This document shows positions 46,992 to 59,942 of a stretch of DNA of 64,000 bases, piece after piece. A program made the position numbers and the translations under genes. The stretch's first letter is position 1. The number at the start of each line of letters is the position of its first letter. The notes beneath the pieces are model-generated. The model was not told the origin of the DNA. It saw only the letters and a list, made by a program, of their open reading frames with translations, and searched no databases. This stretch comes from Cyathus striatus (lineage: Eukaryota > Basidiomycota > Agaricomycetes > Agaricales > Nidulariaceae), in the NCBI GenBank assembly GCA_025738555.1, contig JAOVFP010000011.1:4154001-4218000 (forward strand), in the 5' to 3' direction.

Positions 46992-49900
46992 TTACAAAGC
47001 ACCGCTTTCAGTAGATTCAGCGGCTTTTTTTGCGAGCATTGCTTCCCTGCATCACAGCTTAGGATCATATCTCAGAGAAGATACCAATACTTACTGGAAA
47101 GCATCACGGAACTCCTTCGCCTGGATACCTTTGCCTTTTGCTTCGAGGCCAGATTCTACCAATTTGTCGTCCAAAGCTACGGAGGGCATAAGAAGACTGA
47201 TATGTCTAGGATAGTTTGACATACCCTTATGCTCACCCATCATTCGAAGACAGTCAATTCCCATGAAACCCCTACGGATGAAACGTAAGCTCCAGATTGA
47301 TTAGATCGAAATGGAACACCAACCAAGATTTCTTAGCATCAAAGAATCGCACCAGGTACAAGGACTTTTTCTTCTTTAACTTTGATTTGTACTGCTTGTA
47401 CACCTGGGGATTTACATCGGGATGTTCTGCTTCATACACCATGGCTGGCCACCAAGGAAACGTTACTGAACGTTTAGCCGATTAGCTACTTCCGTGCGTA
47501 AGATGTGCAACAATCTTACTAAGTTTAGCCCATACTATCATTGCAGACAGTCAGTTTTGCACCAAAGTTACGTATGATGGAACTCACCGATCAACCCAGG
47601 TTTGATTAGGGTGGCAGATTTGAATATTCCCATTCCATCGTGATACTCTTCTTCCTTCGACGCCTGACTTTCAGCCACTCTACGGCGCGTGCGAGGACCT
47701 TCCTCAGCCGCCTCACTCCCGGCTTCGCTTAGAGTGTACTCAGAACCTTTCATCCTCGTACTTCTACGCGGTGCTAGGGCGGAGGTCGATGTTCCACCGT
47801 CAAGAGTAGCTTTCGATGCGTTAGCTGGAGGAGCCGTACTCGTTGCCAGCTGTTGTCGTTTGGCCCGCTTTCGTAAGTACTTCTGTTTTCGGGTGCTGGG
47901 GGTATCGAGTTCTTCAATGGTAACCGTCCCACCTGGTGATTCCACAAGGTTGATGATGGGCTTCGTCTCGTCCACCTCTACAGTGAGCTCAATCGGAGGG
48001 TCCAATGGCGCAGGAGGTTCAGTACCCGTTACAATATCCATTGTGGTATCCACTGCGGTATCCACTGCGATATCCATTGCGGTATCAACCGCGATCCGAT
48101 CCTCAACCACGGCCTCGTCTTGCGTTGGCTCGGATGACTTCCCTACCGATTCAGGGGTCAAGAGCGAGTCGATGTCCATAGCGTCTTCAATCTTTTGATC
48201 CTTAGCTTCAGGCGCGCTGACTTCCTGGTCTACCACTACATGACCATCCATGGTTGGCTGGTCCTCGATCTTCTGTGGAGCATACTCTGAATGAGTAGGT
48301 TGGTCATCTGGCACGGGAGACGTGTATAGGGTCTGGTTCTCAGAAGCGGGTGTGCTAACAACAGACAGCGACAGTTGGGAACGTCCAGTATCTGCAAACA
48401 CATGTACATCAGTAGAGTACCATAAGCCGCAGAACAAATACATACCAGTTCTCGGGCGCTTCTTGGGAGGCGGTAATATACCTTTGTCAACCGATGCCCG
48501 TCCACCACGTTTCTGTTCGGCGGGCAATATCCAGCCGGCATTGAACAAGCTAAACGAATCACGATCGTCAACATCCTCGACGACTATAGGATGACTCGGT
48601 AATGAGATCGATGGTCTCTTTCGCGGCCTCGTTGACGGATCCGCTGACGACGGCGATTCCAATGCCAATTCCAACCCATTAGGCTCCGGTGTATATTCCT
48701 GTGATTGTGTATTGGCTTCTGCTTCAAACGCGGCAGCAACAGCCGTGGCTCTCCGAGTTCTGGGTATGTGTATAATCGTTGGTGGTTCGGGGGTTGGGGA
48801 CACCCTTTCATCACCCGCGGCGCTCTCTCCATCCACACCCGGAACTACGCCTGCCGCTGCAGCGGCGGCGGCGGCCTCCTTTCTTGCCTTGAGACGCTCC
48901 GCCTCCGCCTTCCTGTCTCTCTTCGGCTTCTGCTTCCTCGGTCTGGGAGGAGGGGGAGGGGGAGGAGGTTTGAGTTTCGCAAAATTGTAGTCGAACAGGG
49001 AAGATATAGGGTCATTATGTAGTTCGATGGGAAGATCGGCCTGGATGAGGTCGCTGGAGACAAGAACTTCAAGAAGGTCGAGGGGAGGTTCAAGGTCACC
49101 AACTGAAGGAAGCTCTGGCTCCTGTACTAGGGATCGTTCCTGTGTTTGGGAATGTTCATGATCCACTCCATTCGGTTTCACATCCGAGTTTGGTGCCTCT
49201 TCCTCTAACTCTCCGTCAGCATCAGCCTCCTCGTCCACCTCCCCGTCAGCATCAACATCCATTTCGTCCCGGGAGTGAACTCCGTTTGCTACAGGCTGTT
49301 CATCCACAGGAGGCTCCATGTCTCCATTCGGCTGGTTTGGGGGTATAACAGGGACGGAGGTTGTTTCATGCGAGATGGCGAGAGAGTTGAGCTCTTGAAG
49401 GATAGCCTGAGAAGTGTTTCGTATTCGAACAGCTGTCTTGTAGAACGGTGTGCCTGGCTTGTTGTACAATATGGCATTGTTAAGTACAAGCTCGATATCA
49501 TCCTACAAAGAATAACAAGTTTAGTAGTATGCAACAACGAAGTAATATAACTAGCTACCTTGAAAGCCTGAATATCCCAATACTGATGTTGATCCAGCTT
49601 TGTCTCGATCGTAGTCCAGCACATCGGTTTCTTGACGATATCAAAGTAATCAGGGACTAATGTTCTCGAGACCGGGTTCTTGAAGTAGTCGTGGCGGTCG
49701 AGACTGTCATGGCATGTTTATCATAGGCGTAAATATCAGGAGAATGCTCACATACGTCTGAATACGATCAAAGGCTTTTCGCAGGGCAATATCATGAGGA
49801 AGCAAGACCTCGCTCAGGATGTGATGTATTATTTCCACTTGTCGATACTTCCGTGTCTCTCTCTTTCTTGTCAGCTCCGCTAGCTCACGAATCTTAGAAA

Positions 49901-51659
49901 GATCTTCTCTAAGTTTCCGAAGCATCTACAAACCGATCAGCTGACATGACTTTTGATAATCGAAGATAAACGACATACATCGAGCTTCATCTTCTTCTCT
50001 TCATCCGTCTGTAGCTTCGTTCCAGCGCCTACCGTCCAAGGTTCTAAATGCAGTCTTTTTAACAATGGAGCTCCTCGTCGAGCTTCACGCTTCAGGCTCC
50101 AATAGCGGCACACCATCTGTACAAATTCAGATTTCTTCCGCAATGAGACCTTGCCGATGTATGTTATGATGCGGTTGACTATGATCGCGGGGACTAGTGG
50201 TGGGCCTGGCTTGTACGTTCTGGCGTATGCACGAGCAGACTTGGACAGCTTAGTGATGGGACTGCTTGGAGCTTCGTCTGACTGAGAGTCTTCGGCTGCT
50301 AGAGCGGCTTCACGGACATCTTGTTGTTCTTTCTGCGGGAAGGTCAGAGAGATAAAATGATGGGAATAACAGTGGCACGTACTGTCAAATGGCGCTCGCA
50401 GTAACATGTTAATACAACCGGCTCCGAACCCTGCGTACCCTTCATAGGTAATAGCAGTTTCTGCTTTCTCGCACAGGTAACGTGAAAAGCGAGAAAACAA
50501 GATGCTTTCGAGCACTGTATATAAGCTCCATCTCGGAAATCACAGATGCTGCACTTCTTCACCATTGCTCAGGACACATTATGATTACAAAGGGAACAGG
50601 ACTGACTAGCTTCCACCTCGACTTCGATATCCTATCCACGCCGGTTATAGGCTCCATGAAGACTTCATTCGCCACACGCGTTTCTGGTATCCAAATTGCG
50701 CACAACAAGTGAACCCAGTCTCCACTAGTCGTTTGCTTGAAGGCACCTCCTTCGTTAGGGCAGAGAATGCATTGCTATGGACGGTGTTCAGAGCCAGGAT
50801 AAGGTAACAACAGATGGGGCACCTTACCACTGGGTTTTCTGGTGACACCGTGCATTTGCGGCAGAGCCATTGACCTTCGGGGATGTAGGGGACGCCATAG
50901 CAATCTGCCACATATTCAGTAGACGAAATGAACTGGGGCAGTGAACCTCACCTTGATGAACCGCCAGGTTGCATCCATCACAAAACACGATCGCATTGCT
51001 GTTCTCTCCCTCTGAGTCGTCACATATCGCACATGTCGAATCTTCTGATGGCATAGCAAGGTCAGGTTTCGGTATATTCTTGGTCTGAGAGATAATAGTT
51101 TGATATAGAGGTGTAAAAAGCGGAGAATGGATCACTGAAGACATACCAGGTCGAACCACTCTTTCTCCAGTCTGTCCATGATAATCTCGAAGACTTCATA
51201 GGATATCGTTCCTTCCTGCGCTTTCCTTCGTTTTTCGTTTATCATATCGAGCCATTCTTTGTCTGATATGTCGGAAGGTAGTTAGTAGAAGCATAGCGTA
51301 AGGGCTGGTGCGACGCGTACCTTGCTCGTCCATATCATATTCGACTTGTCGTGCAAGGTCAATCTCCAGTGGTTCTAAGAATTGTGTCAGAGTGCATCTT
51401 CCATACCGCAGGATTCTAATATACCAATATGGCGGATGTAATGGTCTGGTCTCTGGAACTCGGAGAAATCGTTGTCTACGTCGCGTAGGTTACCAACTTA
51501 CCATCCAGACACGAAAGGGTTCTGCAACTCACATCCATAGGACCTAGCCTGCATATCGTGTACACCAAACGGCTTCTTCGACACCTCTTCCTCGATCTTC
51601 TGGTACTCTGCTTTGGGCAGCTCAACTTCTGTCGGTGATTGATGCTTTCCTCGCGCCAT
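46992..51659 (-). CDS. NTO1: NTO1/BRPF-type chromatin reader: EPL1, PHD, ePHD, bromodomain, PWWP
   Basis: A nuclear scaffold of a MYST histone acetyltransferase complex (NuA3-like in yeast; BRPF in animals). It starts at 51659 with MARGKHQSP. Domains in order: the EPL1-like segment ([55 protein letters not shown]); a PHD finger ([32 protein letters not shown]); an extended PHD ([20 protein letters not shown]); a bromodomain near 49700-49430 ([31 protein letters not shown]). A long low-complexity region (about 49380-47600) follows, with Pro and Ala runs. The C-terminal PWWP ([33 protein letters not shown]) is found only by splicing past an apparent stop near 47568. The gene ends at TAA 46992. 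Introns are short and phases agree in all joins checked. Confidence 0.85.
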
Positions 51660-52107
51660 GTTTGCCTATAGGTTGTGATCTGATAGCACGCAGATATAGA
51701 GTACAGTGCTATCTCAACGATTATAAAGTAAGGGGGGATGGGGAGTTCATTCAGTGTGTATAGGATTGGTAGTTGGGAGGGGACAGAGCTAGTCGCCGTT
51801 GACGATGAGCAAGCACGGACCCAAAATGGAGGCCTCGTTTAGCAACATGTCACGCGTGTGACACAATCGCGCGTCGATCACGTTTAGGTCACGGTAGCGG
51901 TTTCGAGGATGAGCGATCTCAAATTCTGGTCCGAGATCATATAGGATCACATCACGTTTGGATCACACCTCCGCAGATGCTGTAACGTTACACTTGTATT
52001 ATACTTGTTATTTTTGTGTATCATTTTCTAAACATATACGTCCAAAAAAAGTGACTGCAGAATTACAACATGATTACAAAAATTTGAGTTCACCGCCAAG
52101 AGTCTAG
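51660..52107. other. Promoter region of the NTO1-like gene
   Basis: A region between two minus-strand genes with no reading frame. GATCACGTTTAGGTCAC / GATCACATCACGTTTGGATCAC words near 51880-51970 form a loose repeat that might be a regulatory site. Confidence 0.3.
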
Positions 52108-54381
52108 CTAGTATCTACTATGCTCCATCTTGATCTTCTTCGAAGGAGCTATGATTCAAAATCATGTCAGACTGAAGTCAGTAGATCAGGAAGGGAACAT
52201 ACCTTCACTTTCCATTTGGGAAGGGCCTCCAGAGCGTTTCAATAGTACTCGAGGATCTTCACTGACCAGATGAGATTCCGCACGACAAGGTTCAGATTTC
52301 ACGTCAACACGATCATCTGAGCGTTCTTGGTATCGTATCTCTGCCGTCGGTTGATTATCTTGGAACGTTTCTGGAGGAAGCGATGCAAAGGCTTTCATAA
52401 GTTCGTTGGAGGGTTCATACGCGTGTTCTTCTGGTTTACATTAGATAACATTGTCGTAAGAAGCGAACAGAAAAAAAACTGCACCATTTTTGACGGAAAC
52501 TGTAGATGAAAAGTCTCTCGTAAGTTCTTTAGAGAGCCCGTACACATTTTCTTCTTGTGTAGATTAGATAACTTTATCGTAATTAATAAACAGAACAAAA
52601 TGTACCATTTTTAACGGAAGCTGTACTTTCTTTGGGACGATCTTGATTTGTATGAAGTGCTTCAGGAGGGAGCGATGCGAAGGCTTTCATTAATTCATTC
52701 GAGGGTTCATACGGATTCTCTTCGAACATCTCGGTTAGATGATAATGTCGTAAATAATGAACAAAAACTCGTTACCGTTTTTGACAGAAGCTGTATTTGC
52801 TTTCCTTGAAGAGTGATCCGAAAATTCCAAGACATCCGGAGGAAGCGAAGCGAACGCCTTAATAAGATCCTTTGAAGGTTCATACTCGTCTTCTAAAAAG
52901 GCATGAGTCTCGGAATAAATTTGATGTTTAAAATACATGACACCTATCCGCTCTTTTTTAACTTTATTGACGTTATTTAGGTGCTATAGAAACGTTTGAA
53001 ATAGTAATACCGATAACTCACTATTTGTGTCGACCGGCTCGTTTTTAATGCTATATCTGTAGTCTCTCGGTGAAGATGGCGGAGGAGTCTGAAGTGTCAC
53101 ATTTCGGCGTAGATCCGGTTTACGTTCATCGCGTGAATCTTCAAAAATCAACTAGTTCGCGAAGCATCGGAAACATAGCGTATATGGTACTTACCTTCAT
53201 TTTTAACCATGCGGAGAGAACTAAACTGACTTGGTTCCGATTTTACGCTAGCTTCCACACGAAGAACTTGAGTAGACACCTCAGCTACAACAACAATAAT
53301 TCATTGCATGCTTCATGATAAAAACAACATGTCACGAAATACCTTCATATGGATCTAATTTCTTGACTCGAATTTCATTATCTCGTGGCTCAGGTTTGAT
53401 TCTGGGAGACATTTCTTCACTAGAGCTCGACTGTTGCCTGCTGTAATCCTGGGAGGTTTCTTCATTCACGCTGGGGTATCGAGTATGTCTCGGGTGATGA
53501 CTCGGCGGCTCATAAGGTGTAAATTGGTCCGACGTCGGATTTGGAATGGGCTGGGTATCGGATTGGGGTTTCGGGGACGCAGTGCGCGTGAAGTCTGGTG
53601 GTTGTCGTCTCCTTGGATCTCGTAGAGCGTCAAGAGTCACAGAGGTAGACGATTGAGTAGCTGATGTCGTTGCAGCTGAAAGACTACTAGTTGCTGCTGC
53701 AAGTCTTTCTTGAATTCGCTCTAAAACTTCAGGGGACAGCATCTTGGCCCATCTCACATCAGATGGAGGGTATTCTGGCGCTGGTAACGCGGGAGGGTAT
53801 GGAACCTTTACCGGAAACTTAGGGTGGATTTGGGTATAATCCGGAACACCGGCTGTCCAGCCTGTTTCAAAAGTGTGGTAAGTATACTAGATTAACTCAA
53901 ACCCGCCCAACTTACTACGTTCTGCAGGGTCACCAAACATCTCATAATTATATTCGTAGATGAGTGATTTTCCAGGAACTTGAATGCCGTTTACAAACCG
54001 GCTATAATCATGTTCTCCCAAACATGAAATTACGTCGATGTACGAATGAAGTTCAACGATCAAGTTCATGTGCTGAAATATACAATATTAATTATACTCT
54101 CTGATACAAGTATATGCTTACAGTTCCTTGATAATATATCGTGAGGACACCCGGATCTCCAGGTCTCAGTTGGTTTTTGAGCATAAGCTCGAACCATGCC
54201 CCGATATTGTTAAAATGCGGAAGGGAACTGGGTTTGCCGCCGCGTCCATCACCCCATGGGTTAATGACAACAACAAACACTTCATCCGGAACCTTGTGTG
54301 TCTGTGCACGTACGTGAGTGCAACGGTATCCGAAGCAAAGGCTGCGCAACGTACTTTGATCTTGAACTTGCCTTTGGCCAT
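52108..54381 (-). CDS. Unknown nuclear-type protein with repeated exons
   Basis: A multi-exon gene from ATG 54381 (MAKGKFKIK) to TAG 52108 (KKIKMEHSRY). The N-terminal part reads THKVPDEVFVVVINPWGDG, NNIGAWFELMLKNQLRPG, GVLTIYYQGT and LGEHDYSRFVNGIQVPG; I do not recognise this domain. The middle is Pro/Ser/Thr-rich and disordered (53757-53340). The C-terminal half contains a repeated exon (next entry) and many short hydrophobic-Lys-x-Glu words: RIKPEPR, SIKNEPV, SVKSEPS, DVKSEPC. These match the SUMO acceptor consensus. The basic words KKIK and RVKK suggest nuclear location. The upstream frame at 54566 is not joined because TGA precedes the start. Function unknown. Confidence 0.6.
52200..52905 (-). 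repeat. Tandemly repeated exon (YEPS...KAFASLPP units)
   Basis: Four copies, in gene order. About 52890-52785: EDEYEPSKDLIKAFASLPPD. About 52725-52605: ENPYEPSNELMKAFASLPPE. About 52550-52485: ENVYGLSKEL, shortened. About 52433-52200: EEHAYEPSNELMKAFASLPP. The first three end in SVKN just before a donor, and each next exon starts with the rest of a Glu or Gly codon. The introns between them also share words (GATAAT.TCGTAA), so exon and intron were duplicated together. Confidence 0.72.
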
Positions 54382-55042
54382 GAAGTTGGTATTAGGGATA
54401 TATACGCGCCTTTTATGTGGGCCTGTTCAACCCACTCGATGTAAGACTTACTATTAGATCGTATAAAGATCGAAATTGAAACGGATGGAGGGGATACGCG
54501 TACCAGACGATCCGAATCACACCCGAGGAAGGGTTCTAGGAAACGCCTTTCAAACGCCACGAACAAACCACGTTTTGATGTTTGATGAACAAGATGAAGA
54601 CAAATAAATATGCACTGTTATCACGTGCAGTAAGTAAGTACGTCATTGTTTACGATGCGCAGGCCATTGTTCAAACATCAAACGTTCACTGTCACGGTTG
54701 AGTTAGTACTAAGCGCTTTCATCTATCTTCAGGTGAGCACTCGGTGAGCTGCAACTCACGCTACAATCCATCACCTACGTTAACGTTCAATTCTGATCAA
54801 CGCTACTGATCGACAATGAAGCGATTGGTGACTTGTATAGGAAAAGTCAAAAGGCTTAAAGATGGGTAGAAAGAGTACTATAATTCTACTTCCTATCGAG
54901 ATAGAGTAACAAATTTCAGTCACTACACTGGAATACAGCAAATCTGAACATATAAAACATGTAGTTATTTCTTGTACTTAACCATTGATTGGCCCAAGAC
55001 TCTGAGATGCACACATCGGAACATATCGAATTCGTAAGATAG
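54382..55042. other. Intergenic region, no gene seen
   Basis: The proximal part is probably the promoter and leader of the minus-strand gene at 52108-54381. The right half is the 3' flank of the P450 pseudogene. Short frames only. Confidence 0.35.
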
Positions 55043-57077
55043 TTATAGCGTTGGCAGTTTACTTTCACGTTTCTTCAACATAACCTCTGCCTTCGAATTT
55101 GGTTGACGGTAGGGGCCAAAAAACATATCCTTTGGTCTAACCCCTTCGTTCTCGAATTTGACGTCGTAGTTTATAACTATATGGGAAAGCAACAACTTCA
55201 TTTCAGCAGCTGAGAAAAAGCGACCAGGACACCCGTGTTTTCCGGAACCAAAGGGAAGGAAGTCGTTCCTACCCGCGGAAACAATTTCGAATTTTCGGCT
55301 CCCGATAGCCTCGTTCATCTTCGAAAACCGGAATCCGTCGAATTCGCCAGCATTGGGATAGATCTCACTATCAGTGTGAATAGCATCTGAAGCGGCGCAA
55401 ACCATAGTGTTCTCTGGAATGAATGTGCCATCTTGAAAAGAATAATCTTTCAATGCCATACGCGTAACAGTAACTGAAGAAATGAGTTTGGAAAAATGAG
55501 CGAAGAAATTTACTCACAGCCGAAAGGGGTATGCAACCTTTGTGCTTCACGAATAAAACTGTCTACTTATCCATTGAAGCTTTGCTCCACCCATTTTGTG
55601 AAACCACTGCCTCGACTTCATCACGTAAGGGCACGATGTATGCTGGATTTGCAGCAAGGTAGTACAGTGCTTGTAGGAATGTCTATTTGAATTACTTCAA
55701 AGACCAAAATGCTAAACAAAGCATAATGCGAACTTACTGCGGTGTTGGAATAAATAGCCCTAAAGTTCACAAGCATAATACGCCTTGCTAATCGTATGCT
55801 TGCTTTCTCTTCACCTTTTGCTTCAGAAATAAGACATTTTAAAAGAGTCTACCATGATCGTAGTAATGAATTTGTCAAGTGTAACTACTTTTCAGACAAT
55901 TGATACATACCAATTCTTTGTCATCGGTACGATCAACCTCTTCAACCTTCCGATGTCGCTTAATTTCAGGTTGCAATAATTTAAATGTACGGTTTATACA
56001 ATTTGAGGGGCCTCGAAGGACATATGTTGACAATCTACAGAGGTTTAAAACTGTAACTAAGAATCGAATAGTACCATGCGTGTTGATACTTACAGTCGAA
56101 GGAAAGAAGGAATGATATTGATTAACGTTGACGTAAACGCTACGTCGAAGGCATATTGCATGGCATTATCCAAATATTCGTCGTTCCGGCCTATACATAT
56201 AAAGAATCAATATGACATCTAAAGCTACGGCGATTACTCAAAAACTTACATAAGGGAAGGCCGACAGCTACGCGGCTTGTCAGCCTAGCGATGATTCGCG
56301 CGAATACATCAGTAGCATTGTATTTCACCCAACCTATGCAACTAGTTATAGTACCCTCTAACTAGCGAAGATAATGCAAAAGGAATAGGCTTTCTTACCT
56401 TTCTCTACTGGAATTATTTCTGAGAAAGCTGTCAGCAGCTCATCCCTCATGTCGGGAAATAGACTATGAAGATTTCTTGTTCCAAAATATGTTTGAATAA
56501 TTGGGATATGGTACGGATTAGTTGTTGTTTCTGATCCCATAGTGTACGGTGCCTGAAATAACTGCGAAAGAGGATTATTAATATTATATATATAGAAGGG
56601 GAATTTAAATCACAGGTACCTCATTTGTGGCAAGGATCTCCGAAAACAAACTATCCGGTCCTGTCTTCAACTCTCCTAAGAGCTCATCTCCAGACACTAA
56701 AACGAGCCACCTTTGCAGAAGAGGAACCTTGAAAAAACCCCCTTTATGCTAAAGTGTCAAAACCAGTGATATGAGGACTCTTCATTTAGTCATTTTATAA
56801 CTTGCTTGCCTTCTGGTAGCCTTCCTGAATTATGTGTCCCGTTGAATAGAAACTTGATGGCAGATATATATGATAGGATCGGTGAATTATATCCCACCGT
56901 TGGAATGTGACTTAGCTAATAAAATAGAAAATATTTAGAACGTAGACTTTACTATTGATGCATGTATACCTTTCGCGTTTCACTCCTGTACAGCAATAAA
57001 AGTAAAAGCGACGCTGCTGCGATTGGTGCCAACATCGACATGGTTGAAACTGGGTCGGATAAAATATACGGTATCAT
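55043..57077 (-). pseudogene. P450 array member A (two frameshifts)
   Basis: Same exon plan as members B and C. It starts at 57077 (MIPYILSDPVSTMSMLAPIA) and ends at 55043. It keeps the anchor, HIPTVGYNSPILSY, MGSETTTNPYHIP, FIPENTMV, GEFDGFRFSKM and the haem loop FGSGKHGCPGRFF. Two lesions appear against B and C. Exon 2 lacks two bases near 56843 (between FLFNG and IQEGYQK). The exon with the ExxR helix lacks about ten bases near 55570, so SMDK runs into TAG. The remaining frames are open, so the loss of function is recent. It would have been a membrane-bound monooxygenase. Confidence 0.75.
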
Positions 57078-57940
57078 CCCTGAGGACAACTTATGAAGAC
57101 ACAGTGATGGCGGATAGGATGGACTAGAGGGGAAGTCTTTTTAAAAGGCGGCTTTTAAGTACGCGCTGTATTAAGGGAATTGATCGAACGACACAGTGAC
57201 AATCAAGTCTGACCATCTTTCACCTTAAAACTATAGTGCCCCTAATTGATCATTTACATTTGATGGATTCAAGCGTATCATTGGCAAATGGGCCTTGATC
57301 ATGCCAAAACTAAGCCCTGCGTACTAAGATAGGCCTTCCTCAGCTATTATTGGCAAATAATTATGCTTCTGTTCCGCATCAGTAGTATTAGTTCAGTTCA
57401 ATGGCCAAAGAATTAGGAAATGATACTTCCATCTTCCATGGTGCCGCGGGGAGTGCTTAAGGTTCCGCAGTATGGTTCGTTTGAAGGAGATAATCTAGCA
57501 ATAGGGGTTACTTTTTGGCTTTACATCCATTATCCACAATAATGCAAGAGTAGAGAAGATACACTGGCACCGGCGAAGTTTGCTCCAAAGTAAGAATGGA
57601 CTGCTATTTTCACCCTTCAACACACCCGCCTTCATTCGTTGAGCATATCACGAGTTATTTCTCGGCGGTGATTCGTCTTGGGATTTGCAAGAGGAATACT
57701 GATTTCTCGGAATACGCATGAGACAGACTGAAACGTAGTCATGGCTTGCGCCAGCTAAGCGTTGTACTGTTCTGCTGTTTCCCGCTACGTTTTAGAATAC
57801 TCCAACACTGATACTAAAGGCTTCATTCATCGAATATGTCACCAGTGAAATCCTGTCCAACGAGACTGTGTGCCAAATTTCGAGATATGCATTCACAAGA
57901 AGACAGTTACGTAGGTCCTAACATGTGCTGCGAATAAATA
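57078..57940. other. Spacer between P450 members A and B
   Basis: Upstream region of A and 3' flank of B. No gene or clear P450 remnant seen. Confidence 0.35.
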
Positions 57941-59942
57941 TCACAGCTTATTCACCCGCCTCCTAAACATAACCTCTGCATTCGGATTCGGATTACGAGA
58001 GGGACCCAGAAACACATCGTCCGGCCTAATCCCTTCATTCTCAAACTTAACGTCATAGTTTACAACCACATGTGAAAGCAGCAACTTTAGCTCGTTGGAT
58101 GCAAAAAATCGACCAGGACACGCATGTTTTCCGAGACCGAAGGTCAAAAAGTCGTCACCAAGCGAGACGATATCAGCTTTACGGTTCCCATTAGTTTCAT
58201 TTATCTTTGCAAATCTGAACCCGTCGAACTCATGGGCGTTGGGATAGACGTCGGGATCGATGTGAACAGGCTCCAGGGGAACCGCAAGCATAGTGTTCTT
58301 TGGGATGTAAGTGCCATTTCGGAAAGTATAATCGACCAAGGCCTTTCGCATAGCAGTAACTATTAAAATGATTACTGGATATCAGGAGAAAGAAGATGAA
58401 CTCTCACAGCCACCTGGAGAATGCAGTCGTTGAGCCTCGCGTATAAAACTGTCCACTTTCAGAAGCTTGTCCAAAGATGCTTTGCTCCATCCATCTTGAG
58501 AAACGACTTCTTCGACTTCTTCTCGCAAAGGCTGAATGTACGATGGATTTGCGGCAAGACAGTATAACGCTTGCAGAAATGTCTATCGAGTTTTACCTGT
58601 GTGAGCCAGCATGCTGAAAGAGAAATGATACATACAATTGAGGTGGTGTGAATAGCTCCAAAGTTTGTCAGCATTATGCGTCTTGCTAGTTTTATATTTT
58701 CTTGCTCTTCTCCCTTTGCTTCTGACAACAGCCAATTCAAGAAGATCTACGAAGAGGAATCAAGAGATTTAGTCTAAAAGTTTGCACAAGATAGTTACAT
58801 ACTTACCAGTTCATTATCGTTCGTGCGTTCTGCGAGTTCTTTCCGGTGCCGCTCAATTACAGGCTCTAGTAGTGTCTGTGCACATTTGATCCGATTAGAG
58901 ACGCTCCGAAATATATATGTAGACAATCTAAAGAGTTTGAATCCGTAAGCATATCATAGTCGTATACTCGCTCGAAAATCAGAGCCTACGGTCGCAAGAA
59001 AGGAGGAACAAGGTTAATTATCGTTGACACGATTATTACATCCATTGTATATTGTACGGCATTGTCCAAGAATTCCTCATCTCGACCTGTGTATTATTCG
59101 AGTAAGTCAGAAGCTTACCTAGGTTAAACTAATGAACTTACAAAGAGGAAATCCTACAATCATACGATTGGTTACCCGGGCAATGATCTTCATGAACGCG
59201 TCTGAGGCATTATATTTCACCCACCCTGTGTAGCAACTTAGAATTATCGAGAAGAAAGGGAAGTTTTCCAGTGCAGTCTGTCTAACCTTCTTTCTCCGGA
59301 ATTATTTCTGAGAATGATGTCAACAACTCATCTCTCACTGCAGGAAATATATTAGCGAGATTTCTTGTGAGACGAGTTCGCACAATCGAGATATGGTATG
59401 GGTTTGTGGTTATCTCCGATCCCATGGTGTATGGTATCTGAAGTAGCTGGAAGAGTATTTTTTATTCGGTAATATAGGGTACGGAGGAGCTGTGTGCACC
59501 TCGTCTGAGGCAAGCCCTGCAGAGAACAGCCTGTCTGGAGCAGTCTTCAACTCTCCTACAAGTTCATCCCCGGACACGAGAACAATCCAACTTTGTAACA
59601 AAGGAATCTTGAACATGCCGCCTTTGTGCTGATAGGTGTCGAAAGTCTTGTCAAGAATATTCATTTCTTTGGCAGCGTTTCACTTGCCTTATCATAACCT
59701 TCCTGAATCATATCTATCCCCTTGAAGAGAAACTTGATGGCAGATATATATGACAGGATTGGCGAGTTATACCCCACAGTAGGAATGTGGCGAAGCTTAT
59801 AGAATAAGATGTTTGACCATGCAAATCATCAGAAATGGACACATACCTTCCGTGTTTCGCTTCTGTACATAATCAGAAGCGACGATACAGCAATTGCAGC
59901 CAACAGCATGGCAAATGGATCGTAAAAAATGGAGTTCATCAT
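57941..59942 (-). CDS. Cytochrome P450 array member B (intact)
   Basis: A membrane-bound haem monooxygenase read from 59942 (MMNSIFYDPFAMLLAAIAVS) to TGA 57941, about ten exons. Landmarks: HIPTVGYNSPILSY; GGMFKIPLLQSWIVLVSGDE; YTMGSEITTNPYHIS; the I-helix region NFGAIHTTSI; ExxR in FIREAQRL; PERF-like EFDGFRFAKI; haem loop FGLGKHACPGRFF. The C-terminal end is MFRRRVNKL. The second intron has a GC donor (AAG|GCAAGT). All exons join without stops. The substrate is unknown. The clade resembles mushroom CYP512/ent-kaurene-oxidase-like enzymes, some of which oxidise triterpenoids; the family number is tentative. Confidence 0.87.

Noticed and set aside
47568..47570. Apparent stop codon of the NTO1-like gene
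   Set aside because: A GT donor just before it leads to PWWP-coding exons downstream, so the stop lies in an intron.
47689..48198. A 169-codon plus-strand frame
   Set aside because: It lies opposite the low-complexity coding region of the NTO1-like gene and has no family features; a shadow frame.
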